DNA of 64,000 bases from Dasania sp. GY-MA-18 (lineage in GTDB: Bacteria > Pseudomonadota > Gammaproteobacteria > Pseudomonadales > Dasaniaceae): assembly GCF_024734385.1 (NCBI RefSeq), contig NZ_JANHAP010000009.1:152103-216102 (forward strand), read 5' to 3'. Both the position numbers and the translations under genes were made by a program. Shown here piece after piece: positions 43,605 to 52,071 of this stretch. The notes beneath the pieces were generated by a model that was given only the letters and a program-made list of their open reading frames with translations, did no database searches and had not been told where the DNA came from. Position 1 is the stretch's first letter; the number at the start of each line of letters is the position of its first letter.

Positions 43605-44789
43605 ATGACATCGGAGCAATACAGCCTCTTGGTGGTTGATGATGATGAGCAGGCGCTGCGTACTATCGTCAATTATCTGCAAGCTCAGCACTATATAACC
43701 TACCAGGCGGTTACGGGTGACGAAGCCTTGGCGCTATACCGTCAGCATAAGCCCGATGTCATACTCTGCGATTTAAATGTGCCCTATCAGGGCGAGGGCA
43801 AGCTGCAGCAGCATATACAGGCCTTGGCCGAGTCTACCCCTGTAGTGGTGCTATCCGAGACTAACGAAGTCAGTGATGTGGTAGAGGCTTTGCGCTTTGG
43901 CGCTAGTGATTATCTGTTTAAACCTATAGTGGATGTCACTATATTGGGGCATGCGGTCAAGCGCAGCTTGGAGTACGGCCAATTACAGCGTGAAAATGAA
44001 ACCTATAAGCAACAGCTGGAACAGGCCAACCTAGAGTTGAAAAATAGCTTGGCCCTGCTGGAGCAAGATCAAAAAGCCGGCCGCCAGGTGCAATTTAAAA
44101 TGCTGCCCGCTTCACCTTACCAGTTGGGTGAGTATCACTTTAGCCATCGTATTTTCCCCTCGCTATATCTTAGTGGCGACTTTGTTGAATATATTAGTGT
44201 GGGCAAAGAGCATTGTGTGTTCTTTATCGCCGATGTGTCTGGCCATGGCGCTTCCTCGGCTTTTGTGACGGTATTGCTAAAAAACCTGTTTGCTCGCAAG
44301 CGCTCAGACTTGCTGCATAAGCAAGATCAATCCATACTCTCGCCCCTAAGCATGCTGGCGCTGGCCAATAGCGTGATTTTTGATACCGGTGTGGGTAAGC
44401 ACCTCACCATGTGTGTGGGGGTGATACATATCCCCAGCGGCGAGCTGCGTTATAGTAATGCTGGCCATTTGCCACAGCCTATCTTAAGTACCGACGGCAG
44501 CAGCCAGTTTTTAGCCGGGCAGGGTATGCCGGTAGGTCTGTTTGATGAGCCTGAGTTTAGTGAGCAGCTGATTAACTTGCCCGATAAGTTTGTATTGACC
44601 TTGTTTTCTGATGGCATATTAGAGATATTGCCCCGTACCGGCCTTCGCGCCCAAGAGGCTTTTTTATTGGAGCGTTTACAGCAGCCACAATTATCGGTGG
44701 AGGCTCTGGCAGAAAGCTTGGAGTTACAGCAAATTGTTGAGTTTCCCGATGATATAGCGGTGTTACTAATTTCTAAGGGTTATCACTAA
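43605..44789 (+). CDS. Response regulator fused to a PP2C-type (RsbU-like) serine phosphatase
   Basis: 394 residues. A receiver domain (1-125) has the acidic pair DDD at 12-14 and phospho-acceptor Asp56 in VILCDLNVP. A coiled-coil linker follows (about 130-165, LEQANLELKNSLALLEQD), then a PP2C/SpoIIE domain with FFIADVSGHGASSAF, LRYSNAGHLPQPI and LTLFSDGILEI, which hold the metal-binding Asp residues. Such fusions dephosphorylate a STAS anti-anti-sigma protein, and the next gene encodes one. The ATG at 43605 is preferred to a TTG four codons earlier. It resembles HsbR of Pseudomonas but lacks its kinase domain. Confidence 0.9.
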   Translation: MTSEQYSLLVVDDDEQALRTIVNYLQAQHYITYQAVTGDEALALYRQHKPDVILCDLNVPYQGEGKLQQHIQALAESTPVVVLSETNEVSDVVEALRFGASDYLFKPIVDVTILGHAVKRSLEYGQLQRENETYKQQLEQANLELKNSLALLEQDQKAGRQVQFKMLPASPYQLGEYHFSHRIFPSLYLSGDFVEYISVGKEHCVFFIADVSGHGASSAFVTVLLKNLFARKRSDLLHKQDQSILSPLSMLALANSVIFDTGVGKHLTMCVGVIHIPSGELRYSNAGHLPQPILSTDGSSQFLAGQGMPVGLFDEPEFSEQLINLPDKFVLTLFSDGILEILPRTGLRAQEAFLLERLQQPQLSVEALAESLELQQIVEFPDDIAVLLISKGYH

Positions 44790-44820
44790 AGGGGTGGCGC
44801 GTAAGCACTGAGATCTATTT

Positions 44821-45315
44821 ATGCAGTCAGGTAAAATGCTAGTTGCCGATCATCAAGGCACATACATGATTAAGCTTATAGGCGACGTACGCTTAACGCT
44901 GTGTAATACCATAGATGATTATATAGAGCAGATGTTTAGCGCCGATAATTTTGCCGGGGTCACTATAGACCTGGCCGAAACCCTGGGTATAGATAGCACG
45001 TCTTTAGGCTTGCTGGCCAAGCTGGCCATACAGGCTAAACAGCGCGGCTTTGATAGGCCTACTATATTGTCACCTAACCCCGATATTACTAGGCTATTGC
45101 AGAGTATGGGCTTTGCAAAAGTCTTTAATATCTATAGTGATGAAATTACCAATGCCGAGGATTTAAAAGAGCTTCCTGTTAGGTGTGGCAGCGAGACGCA
45201 GGTGCGTAACAAAGTGCTAGAGGCCCATAAGGTTTTAATGGGGTTAAACGAACAAAACCGCGCCGACTTTCACGACCTGGTTTGTGCGTTGGAAACCCCT
45301 AAAGCTTCGCAGTAA
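44821..45315 (+). CDS. STAS-domain anti-sigma factor antagonist
   Basis: 164 residues. A STAS domain covers about 1-105 with the phosphorylatable serine in GIDSTSLGLLAK (S59, with neighbours T60 and S61). About 55 extra residues at the C-terminus (CGSETQVRNKVLEAHKVL to the end) form an additional helical segment. It is the presumed substrate of the upstream PP2C protein, 31 nt away. No anti-sigma kinase gene is present in the window, so its partner must be elsewhere. Comparable HsbR/HsbA pairs control flagellar anti-sigma or diguanylate cyclase activity. Confidence 0.87.
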   Translation: MQSGKMLVADHQGTYMIKLIGDVRLTLCNTIDDYIEQMFSADNFAGVTIDLAETLGIDSTSLGLLAKLAIQAKQRGFDRPTILSPNPDITRLLQSMGFAKVFNIYSDEITNAEDLKELPVRCGSETQVRNKVLEAHKVLMGLNEQNRADFHDLVCALETPKASQ

Positions 45316-45327
45316 TTTATTTGCTGT

Positions 45328-45780
45328 TTAGTTGTTGATTACCGCTAATTTACTTTTAATAAAGTCACTGTGTGGCGCATAAATCAAGTCGGCAATTTTT
45401 CGTATCAAATGATCTTCGTACTTACTGATCTCGCCATCGGCAACTGCCACCTGCCACAAAGCTTTGAGTAGCTCAAATTTCTGCTCTGGGGTATAGGCCT
45501 CATTAATATGGCGGGTGAACTCATACAACGAAGTTGCCTGTTGATTCTCTGCTTCGGCCAAGGCGATTAATTCATTGAGTTCAGTTTGAGCCAGCCCCAA
45601 GGTTTTAACTAGAGCTTGCTCTATGGCTTGTTGCTCAATACTGCTAATGTCGAAATCAGCGCGGCTCAACTCAATTAACAAGGCAGCCGCAGCTAAATCA
45701 ACTTTATGCTGCTGCGTGCTGCTATCGTTATTAGAAAGCTCTAGATTATCTTTAAAAAACTGCTGTATCTTTTTTAACAT
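45328..45780 (-). CDS. TerB-family protein
   Basis: 150 residues with an all-helical TerB (tellurite resistance B-like) domain. Visible are KVDLAAAALLIELSRADFDIS, with the acidic ADFD calcium/metal-type segment (split here as KVDLAAAALLIELS and RADFDIS), and LLKALWQVAVADGEISKYEDHLIRKIADL (ADGEISKYED). No other ter genes are near, so tellurite resistance is not implied. Stand-alone members like this are common and of unknown function. It is 6 nt downstream of tal on the same strand. Confidence 0.82.
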   Translation of the reverse strand: MLKKIQQFFKDNLELSNNDSSTQQHKVDLAAAALLIELSRADFDISSIEQQAIEQALVKTLGLAQTELNELIALAEAENQQATSLYEFTRHINEAYTPEQKFELLKALWQVAVADGEISKYEDHLIRKIADLIYAPHSDFIKSKLAVINN

Positions 45781-45786
45781 CGGGCG

Positions 45787-46737
45787 TTATTGCTTTAGTA
45801 ATTGCTCTAATTTGATTTGGTCGGCTGTAAAGTTTCGTATGCCCTCAGCTAATTTTTCCGTAGCCATGGCGTCCTCATTCATATGCCAGCGGAAGCTGCT
45901 TTCGCTTAAATCGATTTTGCTAATAGCTTCGCCGGTATTATCGCGGCTAAGCTTTTGGGTTAGCAGGCCGGTATCCAGGCTTAACTCTTCTAATAGCTGT
46001 GGGCTAATGGTTAAACGGTCACAGCCTGCAAGCTGTTCAATTTCGCCGGTGTTTCTAAAGCTGGCACCCATTACCACGGTGTTGTAGTTGTGCTGCTTAT
46101 AAAAATTATAAATACGGCTAACCGATTGCACGCCGGGGTCGGTAACGGCGTTGTAGCTGTTACCTGTGCTGGCCTTATACCAATCTAAAATACGGCCTAC
46201 AAAAGGCGAAATTAAAAACACCCCGGCATCGGCACAGGCGGCGGCTTGGGCAAAACCAAACAACAGCGTGAGGTTACAGTTTATGCCTTCTTTTTCTAAA
46301 ATTTCGGCGGCGCGTATACCTTCCCAGGTTGAGGCGATTTTGATTAACACCCGCTCTTTGCTAACACCGGCAGCTTGGTAGTGCTCGATTAAGCTGCGCG
46401 CCTTGGCAACAGTGGCCTGTGTATCAAAGGAGAGGCGGGCGTCTACTTCGGTAGAAATGCGACCGGGGATAATATTTAAAATTTCACAGCCTATGGCAAC
46501 TGCTAATTTGTCGCAGCACAGGGCCAATTGTTCGGCTTGGCTAGCGGGTTGCTGTAGGGCCCAATCTTTGGCTTCAGTGACCAGCTGGCTGTATTGGGGC
46601 AGCTGGGCAGCTTTTAGCAGTAGCGAAGGGTTGGTGGTGGCATCTAGGGGCTTAAAGCGGGCGATGGCTTCTATATCACCAGTATCGGCAACGACATCGG
46701 TCATGCTTTTAAGTTGTTCTAATTTATTACTGCTCAT
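45787..46737 (-). CDS. tal: Transaldolase
   Basis: 316 residues, the TalB size, catalysing dihydroxyacetone transfer in the non-oxidative pentose phosphate pathway. Motifs are [16 protein letters not shown], the Schiff-base Lys in [12 protein letters not shown] near residue 130, [13 protein letters not shown] and [12 protein letters not shown]. It is transcribed from the minus strand in a series with dusA upstream (18 nt) and the TerB gene downstream. Confidence 0.95.
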   Translation of the reverse strand: MSSNKLEQLKSMTDVVADTGDIEAIARFKPLDATTNPSLLLKAAQLPQYSQLVTEAKDWALQQPASQAEQLALCCDKLAVAIGCEILNIIPGRISTEVDARLSFDTQATVAKARSLIEHYQAAGVSKERVLIKIASTWEGIRAAEILEKEGINCNLTLLFGFAQAAACADAGVFLISPFVGRILDWYKASTGNSYNAVTDPGVQSVSRIYNFYKQHNYNTVVMGASFRNTGEIEQLAGCDRLTISPQLLEELSLDTGLLTQKLSRDNTGEAISKIDLSESSFRWHMNEDAMATEKLAEGIRNFTADQIKLEQLLKQ

Positions 46738-46755
46738 GGTAAATCCTTATTGTTG

Positions 46756-47790
46756 TTATAAGCCTTGTTGGCTTTGTTCCTGCAGCCTGTCTAGTTGGTA
46801 TTGTTCTGCGCGTTCGCGCTCGTCCACTATGAGTTGAAAGGCTTGTTGTAAAACGTCTATACCGGCGCCTTTAAGGTGTGCGTGTTGGCTGAGGTGGCGG
46901 CGAAATAATTTTGCCCCGGGCTGGCCTTGAAACAAACCTAAGATATGACGGGTAATATGATTTAAGTGTGCGCCTAAGCTTAATTGTTCCTCAACATAGG
47001 GCAAAAAGTCTAGTAGCACTTGATCGCGGCTTTTTACCGCTGCCTTAGAATCGTAAAAGCGTTGATCTACATCGGCTAATAGATAAGGGTTTTGGTAAGC
47101 TGCTCGGCCCAGCATAACACCATCGACATGTTGTAAGGGGGTGTCACAGCTGTCTAAATCGACTAGGCCGCCGTTGAGAATAATTTCTAAATCGGGAAAG
47201 TCTTTTTTAAGTTGGTACACCATATCGTATTGCAGTGGTGGTATCTCGCGGTTTTCCTTGGGACTTAAACCCTGCAGCCAGGCTTTGCGGGCGTGTACGA
47301 TAAAAGTCTTACAGCCGGTGGCGGCTATAGGCTCTACAAAGGCCACCATGTCGCGATAGTCTTCCATATCGTCTATGCCTATACGGTGCTTAACGGTTAC
47401 CGGTATAGAACAATTATCCTGCATGCTTTTTATACAGTCGGCTACTAGCTGTGGCTGCGCCATTAGACAGGCACCAAACATGCCATTTTGTACCCGGTCG
47501 GAGGGGCAGCCACAATTAAGGTTAACCTCATCATAGCCCCAATCCTCAGCAATCTTGGCGCAGCGCCCTAAGTCTTGCGGGTTGCTACCGCCCAGCTGTA
47601 AGGCCAGCGGGTTCTCGTGGTGATGAAAGGCTAAGAAACGCTCTGGCCCAGCATGTAATATTGCGCCGGTGGTTACCATCTCGGTATAGAGCACCGCCTG
47701 TTGGCTGAGTTGGCGCCAAAAGTACCGGCAGTGTCTATCTGACCACTCCATCATGGGGGCAACGGTGAGGGTTCTATTTATTTCTTTCAT
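46756..47790 (-). CDS. dusA: tRNA-dihydrouridine(20/20a) synthase
   Basis: 344 residues of the Dus flavoprotein family, reducing uridine to dihydrouridine in the tRNA D-loop. VAPMMEWSDRHCRYFWR opens the FMN barrel; the active-site Cys lies in VNLNCGCPSDRVQNGMFGA; VKHRIGIDD and ILNGGLVDL are FMN contacts. The N-terminal DRHCRYFWRQ and the C-terminal recognition domain mark the DusA subgroup. It precedes tal with an 18-nt gap, suggesting co-transcription. Confidence 0.95.
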   Translation of the reverse strand: MKEINRTLTVAPMMEWSDRHCRYFWRQLSQQAVLYTEMVTTGAILHAGPERFLAFHHHENPLALQLGGSNPQDLGRCAKIAEDWGYDEVNLNCGCPSDRVQNGMFGACLMAQPQLVADCIKSMQDNCSIPVTVKHRIGIDDMEDYRDMVAFVEPIAATGCKTFIVHARKAWLQGLSPKENREIPPLQYDMVYQLKKDFPDLEIILNGGLVDLDSCDTPLQHVDGVMLGRAAYQNPYLLADVDQRFYDSKAAVKSRDQVLLDFLPYVEEQLSLGAHLNHITRHILGLFQGQPGAKLFRRHLSQHAHLKGAGIDVLQQAFQLIVDERERAEQYQLDRLQEQSQQGL

Positions 47791-48011
47791 TTAAACTAGC
47801 AAAATCAGGGGGTTATAAGAAAGGTGAAATTGGATTGGGGATTATATAACGTTTGCCGTCGCTAGTGTCATATTTAGCAGGCCGTAATAAGGCTAGTGTT
47901 AAGGTTATTGGCAGTTAGGCTTTCAGCCCTTGGGTTTTAAACTGCGAGCAGGATTGTTAGTATGGCCAGCGTTAGCAAGAAAATCATTTCAGTAATGAAA
48001 CGGAGAGATCT

Positions 48012-48221
48012 ATGGCTAAGAATTTTTTGATATTACCTATACTGCTTATAGCCGCACTATTAAGCGCTTGTGAACAAGAGGGTAGCGCTGAGCGTGCCGG
48101 GGCAAAGCTGGATGACGCTGCCGAAGCCTTACGTGAAAAATCGACTGAGCTAGGTAATAAGGTTGAAGATGCCTGCGAACAGTTAAAAGCCAAGGCTGGT
48201 GCCGAAGATACTGATTGTTAA
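48012..48221 (+). CDS. Small lipoprotein, unknown function
   Basis: 69 residues. A signal peptide ends in the lipobox LLSAC with Cys20, followed by a charged helical tail (AGAKLDDAAEALREKSTELG) and a final DACEQLKAKAGAEDTDC with two more Cys. An AGAGA-type ribosome binding site lies just upstream. It precedes the copper genes on the same strand by 78 nt and may belong to the same unit; a role in copper handling is only a guess from context. Confidence 0.65.
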   Translation: MAKNFLILPILLIAALLSACEQEGSAERAGAKLDDAAEALREKSTELGNKVEDACEQLKAKAGAEDTDC

Positions 48222-48298
48222 TCCAAGTAACAGAATTGAACTTAGTTAAACTGTTAGGGTCTGCTTGCTAGTTTAGTTAAAGCTCAACGAATTGCCCC

Positions 48299-48673
48299 AT
48301 GCTTATGGCAAAATATAAAACCTTAATCGTCATGTTACTGCTGCTGAGTCTGTTCGGCCAGGCTGCTGCGTCTGTTAATAACTCTTGTCTAGGCTTTTCT
48401 TATGCTAACGCCGGTCAAGATCAAATGGCCACAGCTATGGTAGACCATTCCCAGCATGCGGCGATGATGGCGCTTATCACCGACGAGCAAAACAATACTG
48501 ATAATTGCTGCGGTTGTGATTGCCGTTTTGATGGCTGCGGCACTATGGCCGTTATTGACGCTGCTGCCCAGACGCTAGCGTCAACTTGGCCAGCAGCTAA
48601 ACCTTGCTATAACAACAATAAGCTTAGTCACAGCTTAGTTGCCTCACTATTTCGCCCTCCCATTACTTCATAG
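48299..48673 (+). CDS. Secreted Cys/His/Met-rich protein preceding copper genes
   Basis: 124 residues. A hydrophobic signal peptide (LIVMLLLLSLFGQAAAS) is followed by VDHSQHAAMMALI, a possible His/Met metal site, and a cysteine knot-like CCGCDCRFDGCG near residue 64. A second ATG at 48305 is an equal start. The DHSQH text recurs in the CopA oxidase encoded next, suggesting a shared copper-binding role. I do not recognise the family; small exported proteins ahead of copAB are common in gammaproteobacteria. The gene lies 156 nt before copA. Confidence 0.6.
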   Translation: MLMAKYKTLIVMLLLLSLFGQAAASVNNSCLGFSYANAGQDQMATAMVDHSQHAAMMALITDEQNNTDNCCGCDCRFDGCGTMAVIDAAAQTLASTWPAAKPCYNNNKLSHSLVASLFRPPITS

Positions 48674-48829
48674 ACGGGATAGCTGCGCCTAAAATTTGGC
48701 GCCTTGCATCCCTAATTTGTGCTTAGACCTTTAATATTTTTAAAAAGCCTTAACGATTGATACGCATAGTCTGGTTTAAATAACTCGCTTAGCTGTGTGA
48801 GTTGGGGCTTGAATGAAGAGAGCCGAGTA

Positions 48830-50725
48830 ATGAGTAAGCAAACAACAGATATACAATTATTAACATCGCCGCTGATGACCCGTCGACATTTTGTTAGCGG
48901 CATGGCGGCAGGTTCAGCCTTGCTGGGCTTGGGTTTGGGCTTGGGCTTGGAAGTAAACGCAGGCAGCGTTAATGCATCAGTATTGCCGCGCACGGGGCCT
49001 AGCACTTTGCGGGGTAAACAGTTTGACCTCACCATAGGCTACCAAGATGTTAACTTTACCGGCACACCGCGCGTGGCTACCACGGTTAACGGTTCGCTAC
49101 CGGCACCGGTATTGCGTTGGCGTGAAGGGGATAGAGTAACCCTGCGAGTCAAAAATAATTTGTCAGTCGACACATCAATACATTGGCACGGGATGATTTT
49201 GCCTACCGAAATGGATGGTGTGCCAGGCTTAAGTTTTGGCGGGATTAAGCCCGGCGAAATCTTTGAATATCAATTTGATGTTAAGCAAAGCGGCACTTAC
49301 TGGTATCACAGCCATTCGGGTTTTCAAGAGCCCACGGGCCTGTATGGGGCGATTATTATAGACCCCAAACTGCCAGACCCGGTGAGTTACGATCGAGAAC
49401 ATGTGGTAGTGCTATCGGATTGGTCAGACGAATCCCCCCACGATATTTATGCCAAGCTAAAAAAACTCAGCCATTACTATAATTTTCGAGAACGCACCGC
49501 AATTGACCTGTGGCGTGATATCAAAGAAAAAGGCCTAGCCCAAACTTGGAATGAGCGCGCCATGTGGAACCAAATGCGCATGAGCGAAACTGACATTGCC
49601 GATGTTACCGGCTACACCTACATCCATTTAATGAACGGCGTAACCCCAGCTGAGGGTTGGGTAGGGTTGTTTAAGCGTGGTGAAAAAGTACGGCTGCGTT
49701 TTATTAATGCTTCATCCATGACTATTTTTGATTTACGCATACCCGGTTTAACAATGACGGTAGTGGCGGCCGATGGCCAAAACGTACAGCCGGTTAGCGT
49801 CGATGAATTTCGCATAGGTGTCGCTGAAACCTACGACGTAATCGTTGAGCCCAGCGCCGCCAGAGCCTACACCGTATTTGCACAAAGCATAGATCGCAGC
49901 GGCTACGCCCGCGGCACACTTACGCCCGATGTTGGGCTAACCGCCGCAGTGCCCGCCATGGATGAGGCACCCGTATTAGGCCATGGCGATATGGGTATGG
50001 CTATGAACCATGGTGACCATAGTATGCACGGTATGGATCATAGTCAGCATGCTATGGCTGATATGAGGGGAATGGATCACAGCCAACATGGCATGTTTGC
50101 TATGAAAGGCATGGATCATAGCCAGCACGGCATTGTTGAAACGCCAACTCAAAGCGAAACACAAAAACTAGGCAAGGCCGGTTTGGGCAGCACTCGTGAA
50201 ATCACTCATGTAGCTAGCGAGCTAGGCCCGCATGTGGATATGCGCGCCGAGGCCCCGCAAAGCGGCTTAAACGACCCAGGCTTAGGTTTGCGTAATCATC
50301 AGCAATTACACGGCAGGCGGGTATTAACTTATGCCGACCTTAAAAACCTCACGCCCACATTAGAGAAACGCGAACCCAGCCGTGAAATAGAGTTACATCT
50401 AACCGGCAATATGAGCCGTTATATGTGGTCCATGAACGGCATTAAGTTTGCTGATGCCGAGCCATTGCAACTCAAATACGGTGAGCGCGTACGCATCACT
50501 CTGGTTAACGACACTATGATGACACATCCCATGCACCTGCACGGTTTATGGAGTGAGTTGGAAACCGGTGACCCCGATTACATCCCTCGTAAACACACCG
50601 TACTAGTGCAGCCGGGTGCCAAAATCAGCTACTTAGTTAGCGCTGATGCCATAGGCCGCTGGGCTTACCACTGCCATCTGGTTTACCACATGCCAGGTAT
50701 GTTTCGCGAAGTGCGGGTGAGTTAA
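48830..50725 (+). CDS. copA: Periplasmic multicopper oxidase CopA (PcoA type)
   Basis: 631 residues. A Tat signal is clear (TRRHFVSGMAAGSALLGLG). Cupredoxin copper ligands lie in HWHGMILP, YWYHSHSG, HPMHLHGLWSE and HCHLVYHMPGM, the four classic MCO blocks. Between domains 2 and 3 is a Met/His-rich segment with repeats of MDHSQH (four or more around residues 385-440), which binds extra copper in PcoA/CopA. The start at 48830 is preferred over a TTG eleven codons earlier. CopB follows 12 nt downstream. It oxidises Cu(I) in the periplasm. Confidence 0.94.
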   Translation: MSKQTTDIQLLTSPLMTRRHFVSGMAAGSALLGLGLGLGLEVNAGSVNASVLPRTGPSTLRGKQFDLTIGYQDVNFTGTPRVATTVNGSLPAPVLRWREGDRVTLRVKNNLSVDTSIHWHGMILPTEMDGVPGLSFGGIKPGEIFEYQFDVKQSGTYWYHSHSGFQEPTGLYGAIIIDPKLPDPVSYDREHVVVLSDWSDESPHDIYAKLKKLSHYYNFRERTAIDLWRDIKEKGLAQTWNERAMWNQMRMSETDIADVTGYTYIHLMNGVTPAEGWVGLFKRGEKVRLRFINASSMTIFDLRIPGLTMTVVAADGQNVQPVSVDEFRIGVAETYDVIVEPSAARAYTVFAQSIDRSGYARGTLTPDVGLTAAVPAMDEAPVLGHGDMGMAMNHGDHSMHGMDHSQHAMADMRGMDHSQHGMFAMKGMDHSQHGIVETPTQSETQKLGKAGLGSTREITHVASELGPHVDMRAEAPQSGLNDPGLGLRNHQQLHGRRVLTYADLKNLTPTLEKREPSREIELHLTGNMSRYMWSMNGIKFADAEPLQLKYGERVRITLVNDTMMTHPMHLHGLWSELETGDPDYIPRKHTVLVQPGAKISYLVSADAIGRWAYHCHLVYHMPGMFREVRVS

Positions 50726-50737
50726 GGAGCGCCAGTT

Positions 50738-51490
50738 ATGAAAAAAAAGATGAACGAAAAAATCAAACAAATAATAAAAAACAAACACCGCCGCTTGATA
50801 GCCTACACCTTACTAACGGTGTTAGGCCTAGCGCAGCCAGTACTGGCTGGCGGTAAGGATGACCCACTGCTTAGCAAAGTGATGATAGACCAGCTAGAGC
50901 TACGCGATGCCGACGATAGCAATCCGCTAGTGTTAGAAGGGCAGGCGTGGTTGGGGAAAGACTTGCACAAGCTATGGCTAAAAGCCGACGTGGAGCGAGT
51001 CGCTGGCGAAACCGAAGAGCTGGAATTACAGGCGCTATACAGCCAGGCGATTGCGCCTTACTGGGATTTACAAGTTGGCCTGCGCCAAGATAGCAAACCC
51101 ACACCTAGCCGCAGTTGGGCGGTTCTTGGCTTGCAAGGCTTAGCGCCTTACTTCTTTGAAGTGGATAGTGCCTTGTTTATAGGGGAGGGCGGCCGTACCG
51201 CTTTGCGTGTGCAGGTGGAATACGAGCTGCTATTTACCCAGCAGCTAATCCTAAGCTCAGAGCTAGAGGCTAATTTTTACGGCCAAAACGATAGCAACTT
51301 AGGCATAGGCTCAGGTTTGTCCGACCTACAAGCTGGCCTGCGCCTGCGCTATGAAATTCGCCGCGAGTTTGCGCCTTACATAGGCATAAACTGGCAAAAA
51401 AGCTATGGCAATAGCGCGGGCTATGCGCGTAAGGCTGGCCATGATGTGCAAGATACTCAGTGGGTACTGGGTATACGTGCCTGGTTTTAA
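50738..51490 (+). CDS. copB: Outer-membrane copper resistance protein CopB
   Basis: 250 residues starting after AGGAG. A long basic N-region (MKKKMNEKIKQIIKNKHRR) precedes a signal helix (TLLTVLGLAQPVLAG). The mature part is the CopB beta-barrel: MIDQLELRDADD, LWLKADVERVAGETE, YWDLQVGLRQDSKP, LQGLAPYFFEVDSALFIGE and the C-terminal WVLGIRAWF with aromatic end. The usual Met-rich N-terminal repeats of Pseudomonas CopB are missing; most binding repeats are in CopA here. It is co-transcribed with copA. Confidence 0.92.
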   Translation: MKKKMNEKIKQIIKNKHRRLIAYTLLTVLGLAQPVLAGGKDDPLLSKVMIDQLELRDADDSNPLVLEGQAWLGKDLHKLWLKADVERVAGETEELELQALYSQAIAPYWDLQVGLRQDSKPTPSRSWAVLGLQGLAPYFFEVDSALFIGEGGRTALRVQVEYELLFTQQLILSSELEANFYGQNDSNLGIGSGLSDLQAGLRLRYEIRREFAPYIGINWQKSYGNSAGYARKAGHDVQDTQWVLGIRAWF

Positions 51491-51506
51491 AGCTAGTAAA
51501 AAAACC

Positions 51507-51538
51507 TTGACCTAGGTGTAACACCTAGCTTGTAAACT
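51507..51538 (+). promoter_or_regulatory. MerR-type promoter with palindrome in the spacer
   Basis: The -35 TTGACC (51507-51512) and -10 TAAACT (51533-51538) are separated by 20 bp, longer than the normal 17. The dyad CTAGGTGTAACACCTAG (51512-51528) fills the spacer. This geometry is typical of MerR-activated metal promoters; a 20-bp spacing recalls ZntR rather than CueR. It drives the merR-copper ATPase-cupredoxin operon. Confidence 0.75.
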
Positions 51539-51615
51539 ATAGGCTATAGATAAAACTCACCCGCAAAAATCGTATATGGGATCCTTGCTGGTGATCTAAC
51601 CTTGGGATAAACATT

Positions 51616-52062
51616 ATGAAAACGGTTACTGAGCTTGCCCGCCAGTTTAAGGTAAGCGCTGACAGCATAAGGCACTACAGCAAACTGGGATTGCTCAAGC
51701 CGCAACGCAATGCACAAAATGCTTACCGGCTGTATGATGGCCAACAAGAGCAGCGTTTACGCTTTGTGCTCTCGGCAAAAAAGTTGGGCTTTAGCTTAAA
51801 AGACATAGAGCAAATTTTAGCGACAGCCACGACGGGTGATACTCCTTGCCCCTTAGTTAGACAGCTTATTGAAAATCGTATAGCGACTATACGAGCCGAA
51901 ATGGCCGAAGCACAAAAACTAATGACGCGTATGGAGGCCGCCTTAGCTAGCTGGTGCGAATTACCTGACCATATACCCTCGGGTGCCAGCATTTGCCACC
52001 TTATTGAAAACAGCGAGCAGCTTAGCCAGCCAATTGATAGTAAAAGTAGCAGCAGAGCTTAG
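51616..52062 (+). CDS. MerR-family metal-responsive regulator
   Basis: 148 residues. An N-terminal winged helix (VTELARQFKVSADSIRHYSKLGLL) is followed by the dimer helix and three Cys: C78 in TPCPLV, C114 in SWCELPDH and C127-H128 in SICHLIE. CueR proteins instead carry the C-x7-C pair. The C78/C114/C127 layout is nearer to the Zn/Cd/Pb group (ZntR, CadR, PbrR). Yet the operon encodes a copper ATPase. It likely autoregulates through the spacer palindrome at 51512-51528 and induces the next two genes; its ATG is 10 nt before the ATPase start at the distal end. Confidence 0.88.
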   Translation: MKTVTELARQFKVSADSIRHYSKLGLLKPQRNAQNAYRLYDGQQEQRLRFVLSAKKLGFSLKDIEQILATATTGDTPCPLVRQLIENRIATIRAEMAEAQKLMTRMEAALASWCELPDHIPSGASICHLIENSEQLSQPIDSKSSSRA

Positions 52063-52071
52063 GAGCGAACC

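Noticed and set aside
45328..45780. TerB protein as evidence of a tellurite/stress island
   Set aside because: It is a lone TerB domain in a housekeeping operon with tal and dusA; no other ter genes are present.
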